Notes under the pieces: model-generated
Seen by the model: the letters and a program-made list of their open reading frames with translations, nothing else
Told to the model about the DNA's origin: nothing
The model's database searches: none
Program-made: the position numbers and the translations under genes
IMG/VR virus record: IMGVR_UViG_3300032304_002117
Coordinates: 1-40,689 of that record
DNA from: a virus
Length of the DNA: 40,689 nucleotides
Direction: 5' to 3' (one strand)
Shown: positions 30,107 through 39,000 of the stretch, piece by piece
Layout of the letters: each line of letters opens with the position of its first letter
Numbering within the stretch: position 1 is the stretch's first letter

Positions 30107-30375
30107 ACTTGACGCAAATCAAAGCAGAAATCTTAACCGGCGGATTTGACAATGCTGGCTTGCAGGAACTAATGGAAACCGTGCAGTGTGCTCGGGCTCA
30201 ATTGGGCAAGACGGTCAAACGTCAACTGCAACCTGGTGTGAGTGTCAGTTTCGTTAGCAATCGCTCGGGTCAACGAGTGTTGGGTACAGTGGAACGTGTG
30301 GCCATCAAGAACATTGTGGTTCGCACCCACCTGGGCCTGTATCGTGTGCCGGCCAACATGATTGAAGTGGCATGA
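30103..30375 (+). CDS. small protein with KOW/SH3-like C-terminal half (90 aa)
   Basis: ATGA overlap with the previous stop. A helical N-terminus is followed by GVSVSFVSNRSGQRVLGTVERVAIKN and VVRTHLGLYRVPANM, which alternate like the strands of a small SH3/KOW barrel. Such domains often bind RNA or ribosomal partners; no more can be said. Confidence 0.55.
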   Translation: MNLTQIKAEILTGGFDNAGLQELMETVQCARAQLGKTVKRQLQPGVSVSFVSNRSGQRVLGTVERVAIKNIVVRTHLGLYRVPANMIEVA

Positions 30376-30611
30376 AGCACTTGCCCGTAGAATCATTTAT
30401 TTCTGGAAATGCACCGTTGTATTCAGTGGTGCGCGAATATCCGGACCTGCGCATGGTGCCCATTGACCATGTAGAAACAGTGAGAACAGGCCTGCACAGA
30501 CTGGGCTACAGGTTCCGCATACGCTATCGTGGACCACACCGGCCCCAATACGATACTCTCAAACAAGATGCTCGGGCATTCACAGTTTACATTGAAGAGG
30601 ACTTAATATGA
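30372..30611 (+). CDS. small basic protein (79 aa)
   Basis: A 79-residue ORF starting in an ATGA overlap. Basic, with RTGLHRLGYRFRIRYRGPHRPQYDT, then AFTVYIEEDL. It is likely a small alpha/beta protein and may contact nucleic acid. Not recognised. Confidence 0.55.
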   Translation: MKHLPVESFISGNAPLYSVVREYPDLRMVPIDHVETVRTGLHRLGYRFRIRYRGPHRPQYDTLKQDARAFTVYIEEDLI

Positions 30612-30772
30612 GGATCAACATCAGTGATTTTGTAACAACCAAAGACCGGACTATTTCAGGTCAAGTCATGGAAATTGTCGGCAATCGTGCTGTTGTAATT
30701 GACGATGCTTCGGAGTACGAATATCCAGAAAATTGCTTGGAATTCAAACTCAGCGAGCTAGATCCCTTGTAG
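30608..30772 (+). CDS. small beta-barrel-like protein (54 aa)
   Basis: A 54-residue ORF in ATGA overlap with the upstream gene. ISDFVTTKDRTISGQVMEIVGNRAVVIDD reads as three or four short strands of a KOW/SH3-like fold. It is the last gene of the 29323-30772 run. Confidence 0.5.
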   Translation: MRINISDFVTTKDRTISGQVMEIVGNRAVVIDDASEYEYPENCLEFKLSELDPL

Positions 30773-30793
30773 ATACAAGAAAAAAAGTCTTTA

Positions 30794-30844
30794 GAAATCA
30801 ATGACTTACAACTACTAAAAAAGCCTAGGAAATCAATGACTTAC
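30794..30844 (+). repeat. direct repeats in a non-coding stretch
   Basis: GAAATCAATGACTTAC occurs at 30794-30809 and 30829-30844, 35 bases apart, each followed by a similar CTAC-C/T-AAAAA tail. The 160-base gap (30773-30932) holds these repeats, a weak AT-rich hairpin (about 30853-30869) and a promoter; no gene is seen. Confidence 0.7.
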
Positions 30845-30873
30845 GCTACCTAAAAATACTGTATTTTTCCAGG

Positions 30874-30913
30874 TTGACCGAAAACACCATTTCGGTTATA
30901 ATGTATGTATAGT
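30874..30913 (+). promoter_or_regulatory. sigma70-type promoter with downstream TATAGT
   Basis: TTGACC (30874-30879), 17 bases, TATAAT (30897-30902), then TATAGT (30908-30913). The -35 is followed by GAAAA. Confidence 0.85.
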
Positions 30914-30932
30914 GATTAATAAGGAGCAGAAA

Positions 30933-31196
30933 ATGGTTGGACTAACAATAGTAGATGGTGACATCATCCGTAGTTATGACTTCAAACCCATGGCGGGCCG
31001 TGAAGACACCTTTGTGGAAGGCCAAGTGTTGGATAGCCATAATACCGAGCAAGGTTATCAAGCCTACAAGATCCTGGTTACCAAAGATTCATGGAGTGAT
31101 GCCGAAGATGCGGGTCGTTTGGGTCATGTGGTATTTGTGCCTTGGAGAGTTGACTTTAGCGAGTTCCAAGGCCGTGTAATGAACTTGAGCAGATAA
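30933..31196 (+). CDS. hypothetical protein (87 aa)
   Basis: The start at 30933 is chosen for AAGGAG (30921-30926); an in-frame GTG at 30912 lies in the likely transcription start region. An 87-residue small beta protein: VGLTIVDGDIIRSYDF, FVEGQVLDSHNTEQGYQAYKILV and VVFVPWRVDF. No family recognised. Confidence 0.6.
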   Translation: MVGLTIVDGDIIRSYDFKPMAGREDTFVEGQVLDSHNTEQGYQAYKILVTKDSWSDAEDAGRLGHVVFVPWRVDFSEFQGRVMNLSR

Positions 31197-31205
31197 GGAG
31201 GCCAT

Positions 31206-31418
31206 ATGATAGCAAGCAAACAACATCGACAGACCGTGATTGACTTGACTGGGCCAGATGGAAATGCTTACTATCTCTTGGCCCAGGCCGAACGCCTGGC
31301 TCGGCGCCTGGACCTGGATTCTGCGATGATCCTGGATGAAATGCGTGCCGGAGATTATGAAAATCTAGTGCAGGTATTTGATCGTTATTTTGACGATTAC
31401 GTCATATTGGAAAGATAA
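31206..31418 (+). CDS. small helical acidic protein (70 aa)
   Basis: A 70-residue ORF after AAGGAGG. VIDLTGPDGNAYYLLAQAERLARRLDLD, then MRAGDYENLVQVFDRYF: a strand followed by helices. This type of short protein recurs, from memory, in large myoviruses. Its last base overlaps the next start. Confidence 0.6.
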   Translation: MIASKQHRQTVIDLTGPDGNAYYLLAQAERLARRLDLDSAMILDEMRAGDYENLVQVFDRYFDDYVILER

Positions 31419-31765
31419 TGAAAGCATTCCTGGAGACCACAGCCTGGGACACAGATTTTGCCATGCCAAATCACGTGTACTTCTTGAACGATTCCCGAGA
31501 CAAGATGTATGGCTATGTCCAGGCCAGCACCGGTGAGGTCAAACAAATGACCACACCATATCGTTTCCATACTCGTGGTAGGAAGTTCCAGGAAGTTGCC
31601 AATACCTGGGGATTCAAATGCGACCAAGCAGTTCCAGAGGGTTTTGTCAAAATTGTGATTGGGTCAAAAGGTGAAAAATACACCGTCACTGAAGTTTCTG
31701 GTGTGCATCAATGTTCTTGCCCAGGGTTCAAGTTCAGAGGGCAGTGTCGCCATATAGAACTTTAG
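31418..31765 (+). CDS. SWIM-type zinc finger protein (115 aa)
   Basis: The C-terminus contains CSCPGFKFRGQCRH, the C-x-C-x8-C-x-H pattern of a SWIM domain, preceded by a strand YTVTEVSG. The N-terminal part (MPNHVYFLNDSRDKMYGYVQ and the YRFHTRGRKFQEV segment) looks like a small beta domain of phage proteins. SWIM fingers bind DNA or proteins; the role here is unknown. A palindromic terminator follows. Confidence 0.75.
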   Translation: MKAFLETTAWDTDFAMPNHVYFLNDSRDKMYGYVQASTGEVKQMTTPYRFHTRGRKFQEVANTWGFKCDQAVPEGFVKIVIGSKGEKYTVTEVSGVHQCSCPGFKFRGQCRHIEL

Positions 31766-31807
31766 ACACACATCTTCGGTCGGTGTGTACAACACAACGA
31801 TCCACAA

Positions 31808-31835
31808 AACAAAATCGGCCTAGGCCGATTTTGTT
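31808..31835. terminator. perfect palindromic bidirectional terminator
   Basis: A 28-base perfect palindrome: AACAAAATCGGCC, TA, then GGCCGATTTTGTT. It separates the plus-strand genes ending at 31765 from the minus-strand structural block ending at 31834 and overlaps the latter's last stop codon. Confidence 0.88.
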
Positions 31836-31998
31836 ACTTTAATGTAAGTATTCTATCCAGAGCTGCTTGGGTGTTTATAATTTCCATATCCAACTGATTG
31901 TAGGATTCTAAATTGCCATTTTGACTAGCCGCATTTTTTGAAGTCTGCAACGCTCGTATCTTGTTTTGCAATATTAAAATGATTTCATCTAGTGACAT
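31834..31998 (-). CDS. small helical protein at the end of the structural block (54 aa)
   Basis: A 54-residue ORF: MSLDEIILILQNKIRALQTS, ending DRILTLK. It is helical, with an AGGA RBS overlapping the end of the upstream structural gene. Its stop falls in the bidirectional terminator. It may be a small virion or assembly protein by position only. Confidence 0.6.
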   Translation of the reverse strand: MSLDEIILILQNKIRALQTSKNAASQNGNLESYNQLDMEIINTQAALDRILTLK

Positions 31999-32009
31999 TT
32001 TATTTTATC

Positions 32010-35000
32010 CTAGTAGAATAACAGCACACGGAAATGCTCTTGGAATTGTTGGCGATTGAGCCACAGATAAGGCACGCCTTCTGCCGTCATAAACACTTCC
32101 ATCTTGTTGCCAATACCAGCAGTACCAGCAACGTAGGGGAATAATCCTGCACCCTGAATCCAGTTGGTAGTCAGGTCGAGGTAATATACCCGTTGTGTTA
32201 CGTCTTTGGTAAAGTACAAGCGGTTCACACCGTCATACGCAAACATACTGCCCGTGCTCAATGTTTCAGTAAATGGCGTGGTTTGTATCAATGCCACTCG
32301 GTCTGTATTCAAATCCAGACGGTCAAAACCTGCTGTATTACCGCCTCTGGGCATGATAATATACTTGCCCTTGGTGCTGGACGCTGTATTGTTGTACGCC
32401 CAGGTAATCTCATGCCCAGTACCCTTGACTGGTATTGACAACAAACTGTACACACCCACGTTGGCCAGTGGAGAGGTTGCAGAAGCAAAGCCAAGAGTTC
32501 CAGTGTTTGCAGTAACAGAGGTAATAATAAGTTCTTGGTTAAGACCAGTGGCACCTGATTGAATCTTAATTCTTCTACCAACAAGTGACTGATTCCATGC
32601 TGCACAAGTAATTGTGCCCGATACGTTACCAGAATGTGGTACGCTCACAGTGAGTGTTGTAGTACCTGCGCCTGACAGTATTTGTGTGCCGTTTGCAATA
32701 TTAGCGCCTGTAACATACCAACCATTTACGCTGCCCGGAGCAGCAGCAGATAGACTAATTGTATTGCCCTGTGCTGTACCGGTGCCTGTTGCAGTTGCCC
32801 AAAATGCACTGGCATCTACCAGGGTAGTTGTGCTACCACCAGTGGCAACACCTGAGTTATACAGGGTGGTTGTGCCTTCCAATGCCGCGCCTAATAATTC
32901 TTTGTTACAGACTGCATATCTAGTGACGGCAGCAGTTGGTGCAATCGCCAAGTTAGCCAAGAAACCCATGGTACCTCCACCTACACCAGCGGTGGTAGCC
33001 TGCATCAATTGACCAGCAGCTGATCCTGTGGTTGCCGCTGGAGCACCCGTGGTCATTACAACCACCCGACCAGGTACCAAAGGTGGATAAAAGGCTATGT
33101 TGCCTGACACGTTGCCTTGACAAGCATTGGAGAAGTTAATAACTGATGTACCTGCGCCGCTGTTAACAGTGGAACCAATAGCAATATTGGCGCCCACAGC
33201 ATACCAACCAGTGATGGCATTGCTGGTGTTGGCTGACATGGTCACGTTGGCAACACCTAAACCACCACCTGATGAGAATGTGCTGGTGATCGCGGCCGCA
33301 GGTCCCCATGGCGAGAATGTCATTACACCTGATGGTGTACCGGCCTGAGTGGCTGATAGTGTCAATGTTGTACCACCTGCACCTGATGCAATAGTTGTAC
33401 CAGCAGTAATATTGGTACCAGAAACATACCAGCCATTGATGTTGGTTGGTGTAGTTCTTGTAAATGTTAAACTGGTAGTATTTGCACTGGCGATGTTGTC
33501 ACGGAAGTCCTTGCTGGCATCTGACAAGTTAGCTGCACTCAATGCTGTGAGAAAAGCGTAAGTACCGGAACCTGTGGCACTGGGCGTATAGGTAAATGTT
33601 GTTGTGCTGGGTACTGTGACAATCTGTTCCAATCCAGTTATATTGAACTGGTCGTTAGCAGCCGATGTTACACCACGAATACTTACATACTGACCAACTT
33701 TGAAGTTGTGTGCCTGCACGGTTGTGGCTGTAATGGTTGTGGTACCAGCCAAACTGGAGATAGCAAATGGCATTTGTTCGTAGATAACATGGTTGGAATC
33801 GCACAACAAAGCCGCAGCCACACAGGCAATGCCTGATTCGTACATGCGACCATGTGTCAACATGTCCAAGTTACCAGTGTTGTACTTGAACAGTTCACCA
33901 GAACCGCCCCAAGAGAAATACATGGCTTCTGTTGTGCCTTGAATACTGTACACAGAAGTGTTGTCGGGCAATATGTTCCAACCAGAATAAAGGGTCAGTG
34001 CGGTAGCTGTGTTGGATGCAATTTGACGCAGTTGTCCTGCGCCGGTGCCTGCCAAAATACGCACAGAATAGTTGACATAACGATTAACAGTCCAAGACTT
34101 GGTGGTGTCGTTTAATGTGTTATAGGTGTTGGAGCCGGTACTGATGCCACCGTCATAGCCAAGGATCTGATAACGTGAAGTGGTATCGGGTGCAGTTGTA
34201 ATTGTTGGGAATGTTAAGGTATTGGCTGTATTGCTGGTGATTGTTGTAAGTTGCCCACGACCAGTGCCTGTCCAAATGTACAACGGATAACCTGCCCATT
34301 GGTTCACGGTCCAGTTTTGTGTGTTGTCTACCAGGGTAGTTGTGGAACCACCAGTGGCCACGCTTTGTACCCAAATGCTGGCGTTTTCTGTAATACGCTC
34401 TAAGCTACTGTCTGTGGGAGCAGCAACAATCATGTTGGTGTTGGCTGGCTTGGAATACCACATATCGTGTAGCACATCATAGTACTGTAGTGTGACAAAC
34501 GGCGCCGCGGCTGCACCAGACTGCAACCAAACACCACCGGATTGAATAACAAATCTGCTGGTGTTATCAGGAATGACGTCCCATGCTGTGTCAATCGTGA
34601 CACTACACGATTCAATTTGATACACGGTACCAGCCGCTGGTGCCACCATGGTGTTGTTGGCAAATGGGTCGTTTTGTACAAAGTTTGGATCACCAGTGGT
34701 CAAGACTGTGGCACTGTTGTATAGAATCTTACGAACCTGTTGAGAACCAGTACCAAATAGGGTACGAACCACGTAGCCCACCCAATTGTTCACGTTGAGT
34801 GTTGTGCCCACATATCCTGTGGTCCAGGTTTTTGAGGTGTCGGTTAAACTGGTTGTACTACCAGCTGTGGCCGCACCATAGTCTGCCACAACAGGGTCAC
34901 TGATTGCTGTGATAAGACGCTCTTGACCAGCACCCTTGCCCGAAAGAATACGAACTTTGTAATTCAGGGCTGTTCCACCGTAAGGTAGTCCTGTGACAAA

Positions 35001-35312
35001 CGCATTGCTTGTGGCTGATATCACACGGTTGTAATAGCCCTGCGCCCCTGCAAAACGCATGGAGCTAGATGTAACAGGTGCTTGTGGCGGTGTTGCCAAC
35101 TGTTCGTAGGTGTCTGCAACAGTGTCGTAACGCCAGAAGTTGGTGGCGTTGATTAGATAATACAGGTATCTACCGCTGTTTTCCTGGAATTGACCGTTGT
35201 CAGCAACAGCGGAGCAAGATACACCCGCTGTAGGTGCCACAGGAGAGAATCTTGTCCACTCCCATACTGGTAGGTCTATCTGTTTTCTTAATTGGTTGGT
35301 TAGTATGGCCAT
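32010..35312 (-). CDS. large repetitive virion or adhesin protein (1100 aa)
   Basis: A 1100-residue, Thr/Ser/Gly/Asn-rich protein. It starts MAILTNQLRKQIDLPVWEW, and has repeated modules of two types. One is GGSTTTLVD-x5-W-x-VN-x-WAGY-x5-GTG-x-GQ-x3-I (several copies in residues about 150-430). The other is NGWYVxGANIxxGTxIxSGAGTTTLT (several copies at about 630-920). The C-terminus is more globular (VYYLDLTTNW, then EVFMTAEGVPYLWLNRQQF). It lies in a minus-strand block with the fibre gene, so a tail, neck or fibre component or receptor-binding accessory is likely. Confidence 0.75.
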   Translation of the reverse strand: MAILTNQLRKQIDLPVWEWTRFSPVAPTAGVSCSAVADNGQFQENSGRYLYYLINATNFWRYDTVADTYEQLATPPQAPVTSSSMRFAGAQGYYNRVISATSNAFVTGLPYGGTALNYKVRILSGKGAGQERLITAISDPVVADYGAATAGSTTSLTDTSKTWTTGYVGTTLNVNNWVGYVVRTLFGTGSQQVRKILYNSATVLTTGDPNFVQNDPFANNTMVAPAAGTVYQIESCSVTIDTAWDVIPDNTSRFVIQSGGVWLQSGAAAAPFVTLQYYDVLHDMWYSKPANTNMIVAAPTDSSLERITENASIWVQSVATGGSTTTLVDNTQNWTVNQWAGYPLYIWTGTGRGQLTTITSNTANTLTFPTITTAPDTTSRYQILGYDGGISTGSNTYNTLNDTTKSWTVNRYVNYSVRILAGTGAGQLRQIASNTATALTLYSGWNILPDNTSVYSIQGTTEAMYFSWGGSGELFKYNTGNLDMLTHGRMYESGIACVAAALLCDSNHVIYEQMPFAISSLAGTTTITATTVQAHNFKVGQYVSIRGVTSAANDQFNITGLEQIVTVPSTTTFTYTPSATGSGTYAFLTALSAANLSDASKDFRDNIASANTTSLTFTRTTPTNINGWYVSGTNITAGTTIASGAGGTTLTLSATQAGTPSGVMTFSPWGPAAAITSTFSSGGGLGVANVTMSANTSNAITGWYAVGANIAIGSTVNSGAGTSVINFSNACQGNVSGNIAFYPPLVPGRVVVMTTGAPAATTGSAAGQLMQATTAGVGGGTMGFLANLAIAPTAAVTRYAVCNKELLGAALEGTTTLYNSGVATGGSTTTLVDASAFWATATGTGTAQGNTISLSAAAPGSVNGWYVTGANIANGTQILSGAGTTTLTVSVPHSGNVSGTITCAAWNQSLVGRRIKIQSGATGLNQELIITSVTANTGTLGFASATSPLANVGVYSLLSIPVKGTGHEITWAYNNTASSTKGKYIIMPRGGNTAGFDRLDLNTDRVALIQTTPFTETLSTGSMFAYDGVNRLYFTKDVTQRVYYLDLTTNWIQGAGLFPYVAGTAGIGNKMEVFMTAEGVPYLWLNRQQFQEHFRVLLFY

Positions 35313-35326
35313 TTAATGTGTTTCCA

Positions 35327-35701
35327 TTAAGTAAATGTTAGTTTATTGCGAATTGCGTTTGAGTAGGTGTTTCTAGTCACATCAATATATTGAGCTTGGT
35401 TATAGCCAGCTACGTTACCCAGGTTGGTTAAAGTTCCAGCTGAAATGTTACTCACAGTGCTCACAGTGGTCACAGTGGTCACAGTGCTCACTGTGGCCAG
35501 TGTAAGACCCGCGGCAATATTATCAAGTGTGATTCTTTGGCGGTTACCAATATCACATGCAGACTGCGATTCCAGCAACTTGACCATGCGTTGCAACAAA
35601 GCAATATCATTTGCTGTTGCTGGATCAATTTCAACACCATTGGTGTCGTTGATTGCTACATTACCTGTTACAGCTACGGCTGTTTGTCCGATAAAACTCA
35701 T
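35327..35701 (-). CDS. small structural-type protein with TV-repeat stretch (124 aa)
   Basis: A 124-residue protein. A polar N-terminus is followed by helix (IALLQRMVKLLESQS), then the simple repeat TVSTVTTVTTVSTVS and a beta-type C-terminus (YIDVTRNTYSNAIRNKL). The TVS/TVT triplets resemble a short triple-stranded fibre shaft. It overlaps the previous gene by one base, in the minus-strand structural block. Confidence 0.65.
   Translation of the reverse strand: MSFIGQTAVAVTGNVAINDTNGVEIDPATANDIALLQRMVKLLESQSACDIGNRQRITLDNIAAGLTLATVSTVTTVTTVSTVSNISAGTLTNLGNVAGYNQAQYIDVTRNTYSNAIRNKLTFT
35452..35496 (-). repeat. 9-bp tandem repeat encoding Thr-Val-Ser/Thr triplets
   Basis: On the plus strand, TCACAGTG(C/G) is repeated four times in register (35452-35487) with a fifth degenerate copy. 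Copy number could vary by slippage without breaking the frame. Confidence 0.75.
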
Positions 35702-36021
35702 TAGGTCACCTCAATAGCACTAAGAATTACATCAACTGATGAAGTTGCAGTCACAGTCACGATGTTATTGGCTGCCACTATTAATCTGTTGGAATCAATA
35801 ACACTCAAACTGGTACCCACAGGAATAGAAACACCCACCACAATGTTTGCAGTGTTGGCCCCTGCATACATGGTAACGTTGGCCATGGCATTAGAAACAG
35901 TGGAGTTGTTGCAGATAATTAACCCAATAACAGTGGACTGAATACCGTTTGCAGTGGGATTATACACTACTGTATTGCTAGTGACATTGTTGGCTAAAAA
36001 GTTTTTGTAAGCAATTGGCAT
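35701..36021 (-). CDS. small beta-rich structural-type protein (106 aa)
   Basis: A 106-residue protein rich in Val, Asn, Ala and Thr, lacking Lys beyond the start: NNVTSNTVVYNPTANG, VIGLIICNN, IPVGTSLSVID and VTVTATSSVDVIL. It reads as a single beta-sandwich, like small virion or fibre-attachment domains. A CATAAATA element lies seven bases before its start and no Shine-Dalgarno is seen. Confidence 0.65.
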   Translation of the reverse strand: MPIAYKNFLANNVTSNTVVYNPTANGIQSTVIGLIICNNSTVSNAMANVTMYAGANTANIVVGVSIPVGTSLSVIDSNRLIVAANNIVTVTATSSVDVILSAIEVT

Positions 36022-36027
36022 ATGATT

Positions 36028-36035
36028 TATTTATG
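36028..36035 (-). promoter_or_regulatory. late-type promoter element (CATAAATA, minus strand)
   Basis: It matches seven of eight bases of TATAAATA. Transcription would start at about 36022, one base before the ATG at 36021. Confidence 0.5.
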
Positions 36036-39000
36036 ATATAAATGCATTGGTCAACGAGATCAATACCAAATCCGTTGGTGCCAGCGACGTTCCGTAGGGT
36101 ACAAGTACTGTATTGGACGATTGAACGTTGCCAGTGATAAACACGCCTGTGTTGGCAAATACAGCCACGTTGGCTGTGCCAGCAATGGTAACATTGGCAT
36201 TGCCACTTGGTGCTGTGGTAATATTGGTTGTGCCGTTTACAATACTTGTGCCGCCAGCAACTGTAATGTTAGAAATGAATTGTCCATCTCCAACAAAATA
36301 ACCAGCTGTGGTAATATTGCCCGTGGCCGAAATCAAGCCAGCAGTGAGCAAGTTACCAGTTTGTGTGTTGCCTGTGACACTTTGAGTACCTGTTACAAAT
36401 ACACCTGTGTTGGCAAATACTGCCACGTTGGCAGTACCGGCAACACCCACGGTGATGTTGGCATTGACAGCAGCATCGATGTTTGAAGTGCCATTGGCCA
36501 ATGGGAAGGCTGCTGCAGCACTTATTCCAGTTAATTGGCTACCATTACCAATAAAGAAACCACCAGTGATGTTGCCCGTGGTTGTGATGGTATTTGAGCC
36601 AAAGGCGGCCATGAAATTGGCCACATTGGCATTGCTGTAGTTGCCGGCTGGCAAGTTTGTGAGTTGGCTACCGTCGCCGATGAAGAAGTTGCCAGTGACG
36701 TTGCCAGTGGCTGAAATCAAGCCACCTGTGAGTAGATTTCCAGTTTGTGTGTTGCCAGTGACACTGAGGCTTGGCAACACACCTATGTTGCTGGCTGTTA
36801 TACCAGTGAGTTGGCTTCCATTACCGATGAAGTAGTTGCCAGTGATGTTGCCCGTGGCTGAAATTAAGCCACCTGTGAGCAAGTTACCGGTTTGTGTGTT
36901 TCCTGTGACACTGAGACTTGGTAATACACCTATGTTGCTGGCTGTTATACCAGTGAGTTGTGAGCCATTACCGATGAAGAAACCGCCAGTGATGTTGCCG
37001 GTGGTTGTGATGGTATTTGAGCCAAAGGCGGCCATGAATGCAGCCACATTGGCATTGCTGTAGTTGCCTGCTGGCAAGTTTGTGAGTTGACTGCCATCAC
37101 CTAGGAAGAAGTTACCAGTGACATTGCCAGTGGCACTGATCAAGCCACCTGTGAGTAGATTTCCACCTGTGATGTTGGCCGCCGATGTTATGGTACTAGT
37201 GGCCGAAATCAAGCCACCAGTTAATATGTTTCCACCTGTGACATTGCCAGTGGCTGTGACCAGGCCACCTGTGAGTAGATTTCCAGTTTGTGTGTTTCCT
37301 GTGACACTGAGACTTGGCAATACACCTATGTTGCTGGCTGTTATGCCGGTTAATTGGCTTCCGTTACCAATAAAGAACCCGCCAGTGATGTTGCCGGTGG
37401 TTGTGATGGTATTTGAGCCAAAGGCAGCCAAGAAAGTGGCCACGTTGGCATTGCCATAACTTGCGGCTATGCCAGTTAACTGGCTACCATTACCTAAGAT
37501 AAAGTTACCAGTGATGTTGCCAGTGGCACTGATCAACCCACCTGTCAAGACATTGCCGCCGGTTATGTTGGCAGCTGAGGTTATGGTACTAGTGGCTGAA
37601 ATCAAGCCAGCCGTCAACACATTGCCGCCAGTGACATTGCCAGAAGCACTTACAACACCAGTTACAAATTGACCTGTGGTGGCAAATACTGCCACGTTGC
37701 TGGTTCCGCCAACGCCCACTGTGATGTTGGCATTGACCGCAGCATTGATGTTTGAAGTGCCATTGGCCAATGGGAAGGTTGCTGCAGCACTTATTCCAGT
37801 TAACTGGCTTCCGTTGCCAATGAAGAAGTTGCCTTGAATGTTGCCAGTGGCACTGACCAGGCCACCTGTGAGCAAGTTGCCAGTTTGTGTGTTTCCTGTG
37901 ACACTGAGACTTGGTAATACACCTATGTTGCTGGCTGATATACCAGTGAGTTGGCTTCCGTTACCAATAAAGAACCCGCCAGTGATGTTGCCCGTGGTTG
38001 TGATGGTATTTGAGCCAAATGCCGCCATGAAATTGGCCACATTGGCATTGCTGTAGTTGCCAGCTGGCAAGTTTGTGAGTTGACTGCCATCACCAATGAA
38101 GAAGTTGCCTTGAATGTTGCCAGTGGCACTGACCAGGCCACCTGTGAGCAAGTTGCCAGTTTGTGTGTTGCCAGTGACACTGAGACTTGGCAATACACCT
38201 ATGTTGCTGGCTGATACACCAGTGAGTTGGCTTCCATTGCCAATGAAGAAGTTGCCTTGAACATTGCCAGTGGCACTAATCAAACCACTTGTTAATATGT
38301 TGGCACCAGTGATGTTGGCCGCTGATGTAATAGTCGATGTAGCACTAATCAGGCCACCTGTCAATACGTTGCCTGCTGTGACGTTGCCAGTTGAGCTCAT
38401 TATGCCAGCGGTCAAGACGTTGCCTGCTGTGACATTGCCTGTGGCTGTGATCAATCCTGCTGTGGTAATATTTCCGCCTGTGACATTGGCAGCTGAAGTG
38501 ATACTTGAAGTGGCTGATATTAATCCTGTGGTTAATACGTTACCACCTGTGACATTGCCTGTGGCAGTTACTAGACCTGCGGTGACCAGGTTGCCACCTG
38601 TTACGTTGGCCGCTGAGGTTATTGTGCTTGTTGCTGAAATTAAACCAGCGGTTAATAGATTGCCACCGGTGATGTTGGCTGAACTGGTAATGGTTGAAGT
38701 GGCACTGATCAGGCCAGCTGTCAAGACGTTGCCTGCTGTGACATTGCCTGTGGCTGTGATCAATCCTGCTGTGGTAATATTTCCGCCTGTGACATTGCCA
38801 GTGGCAGTTACTAGACCTGCTGTTCTTATGTTGCCGGCATCCACGTTGCCTGTGACGCTTAGGCTGGTTCCTGTGGCTGCTCCAATGTTGGGTGTGGTCA
38901 GGTTGGCCGACGCTTTGACACTAATGTTGCCACCACCATCAAAGGCCGTGGTTACACCATCTACTTTGGCATTGATCACCGTGCCTGCTAGACTGATACC

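Noticed and set aside
30853-30869. AAAAATAC/GTATTTTT hairpin as a terminator after 30772
   Set aside because: The stem is almost all A-T with too small a loop and no clear T-run; it is too weak to call.
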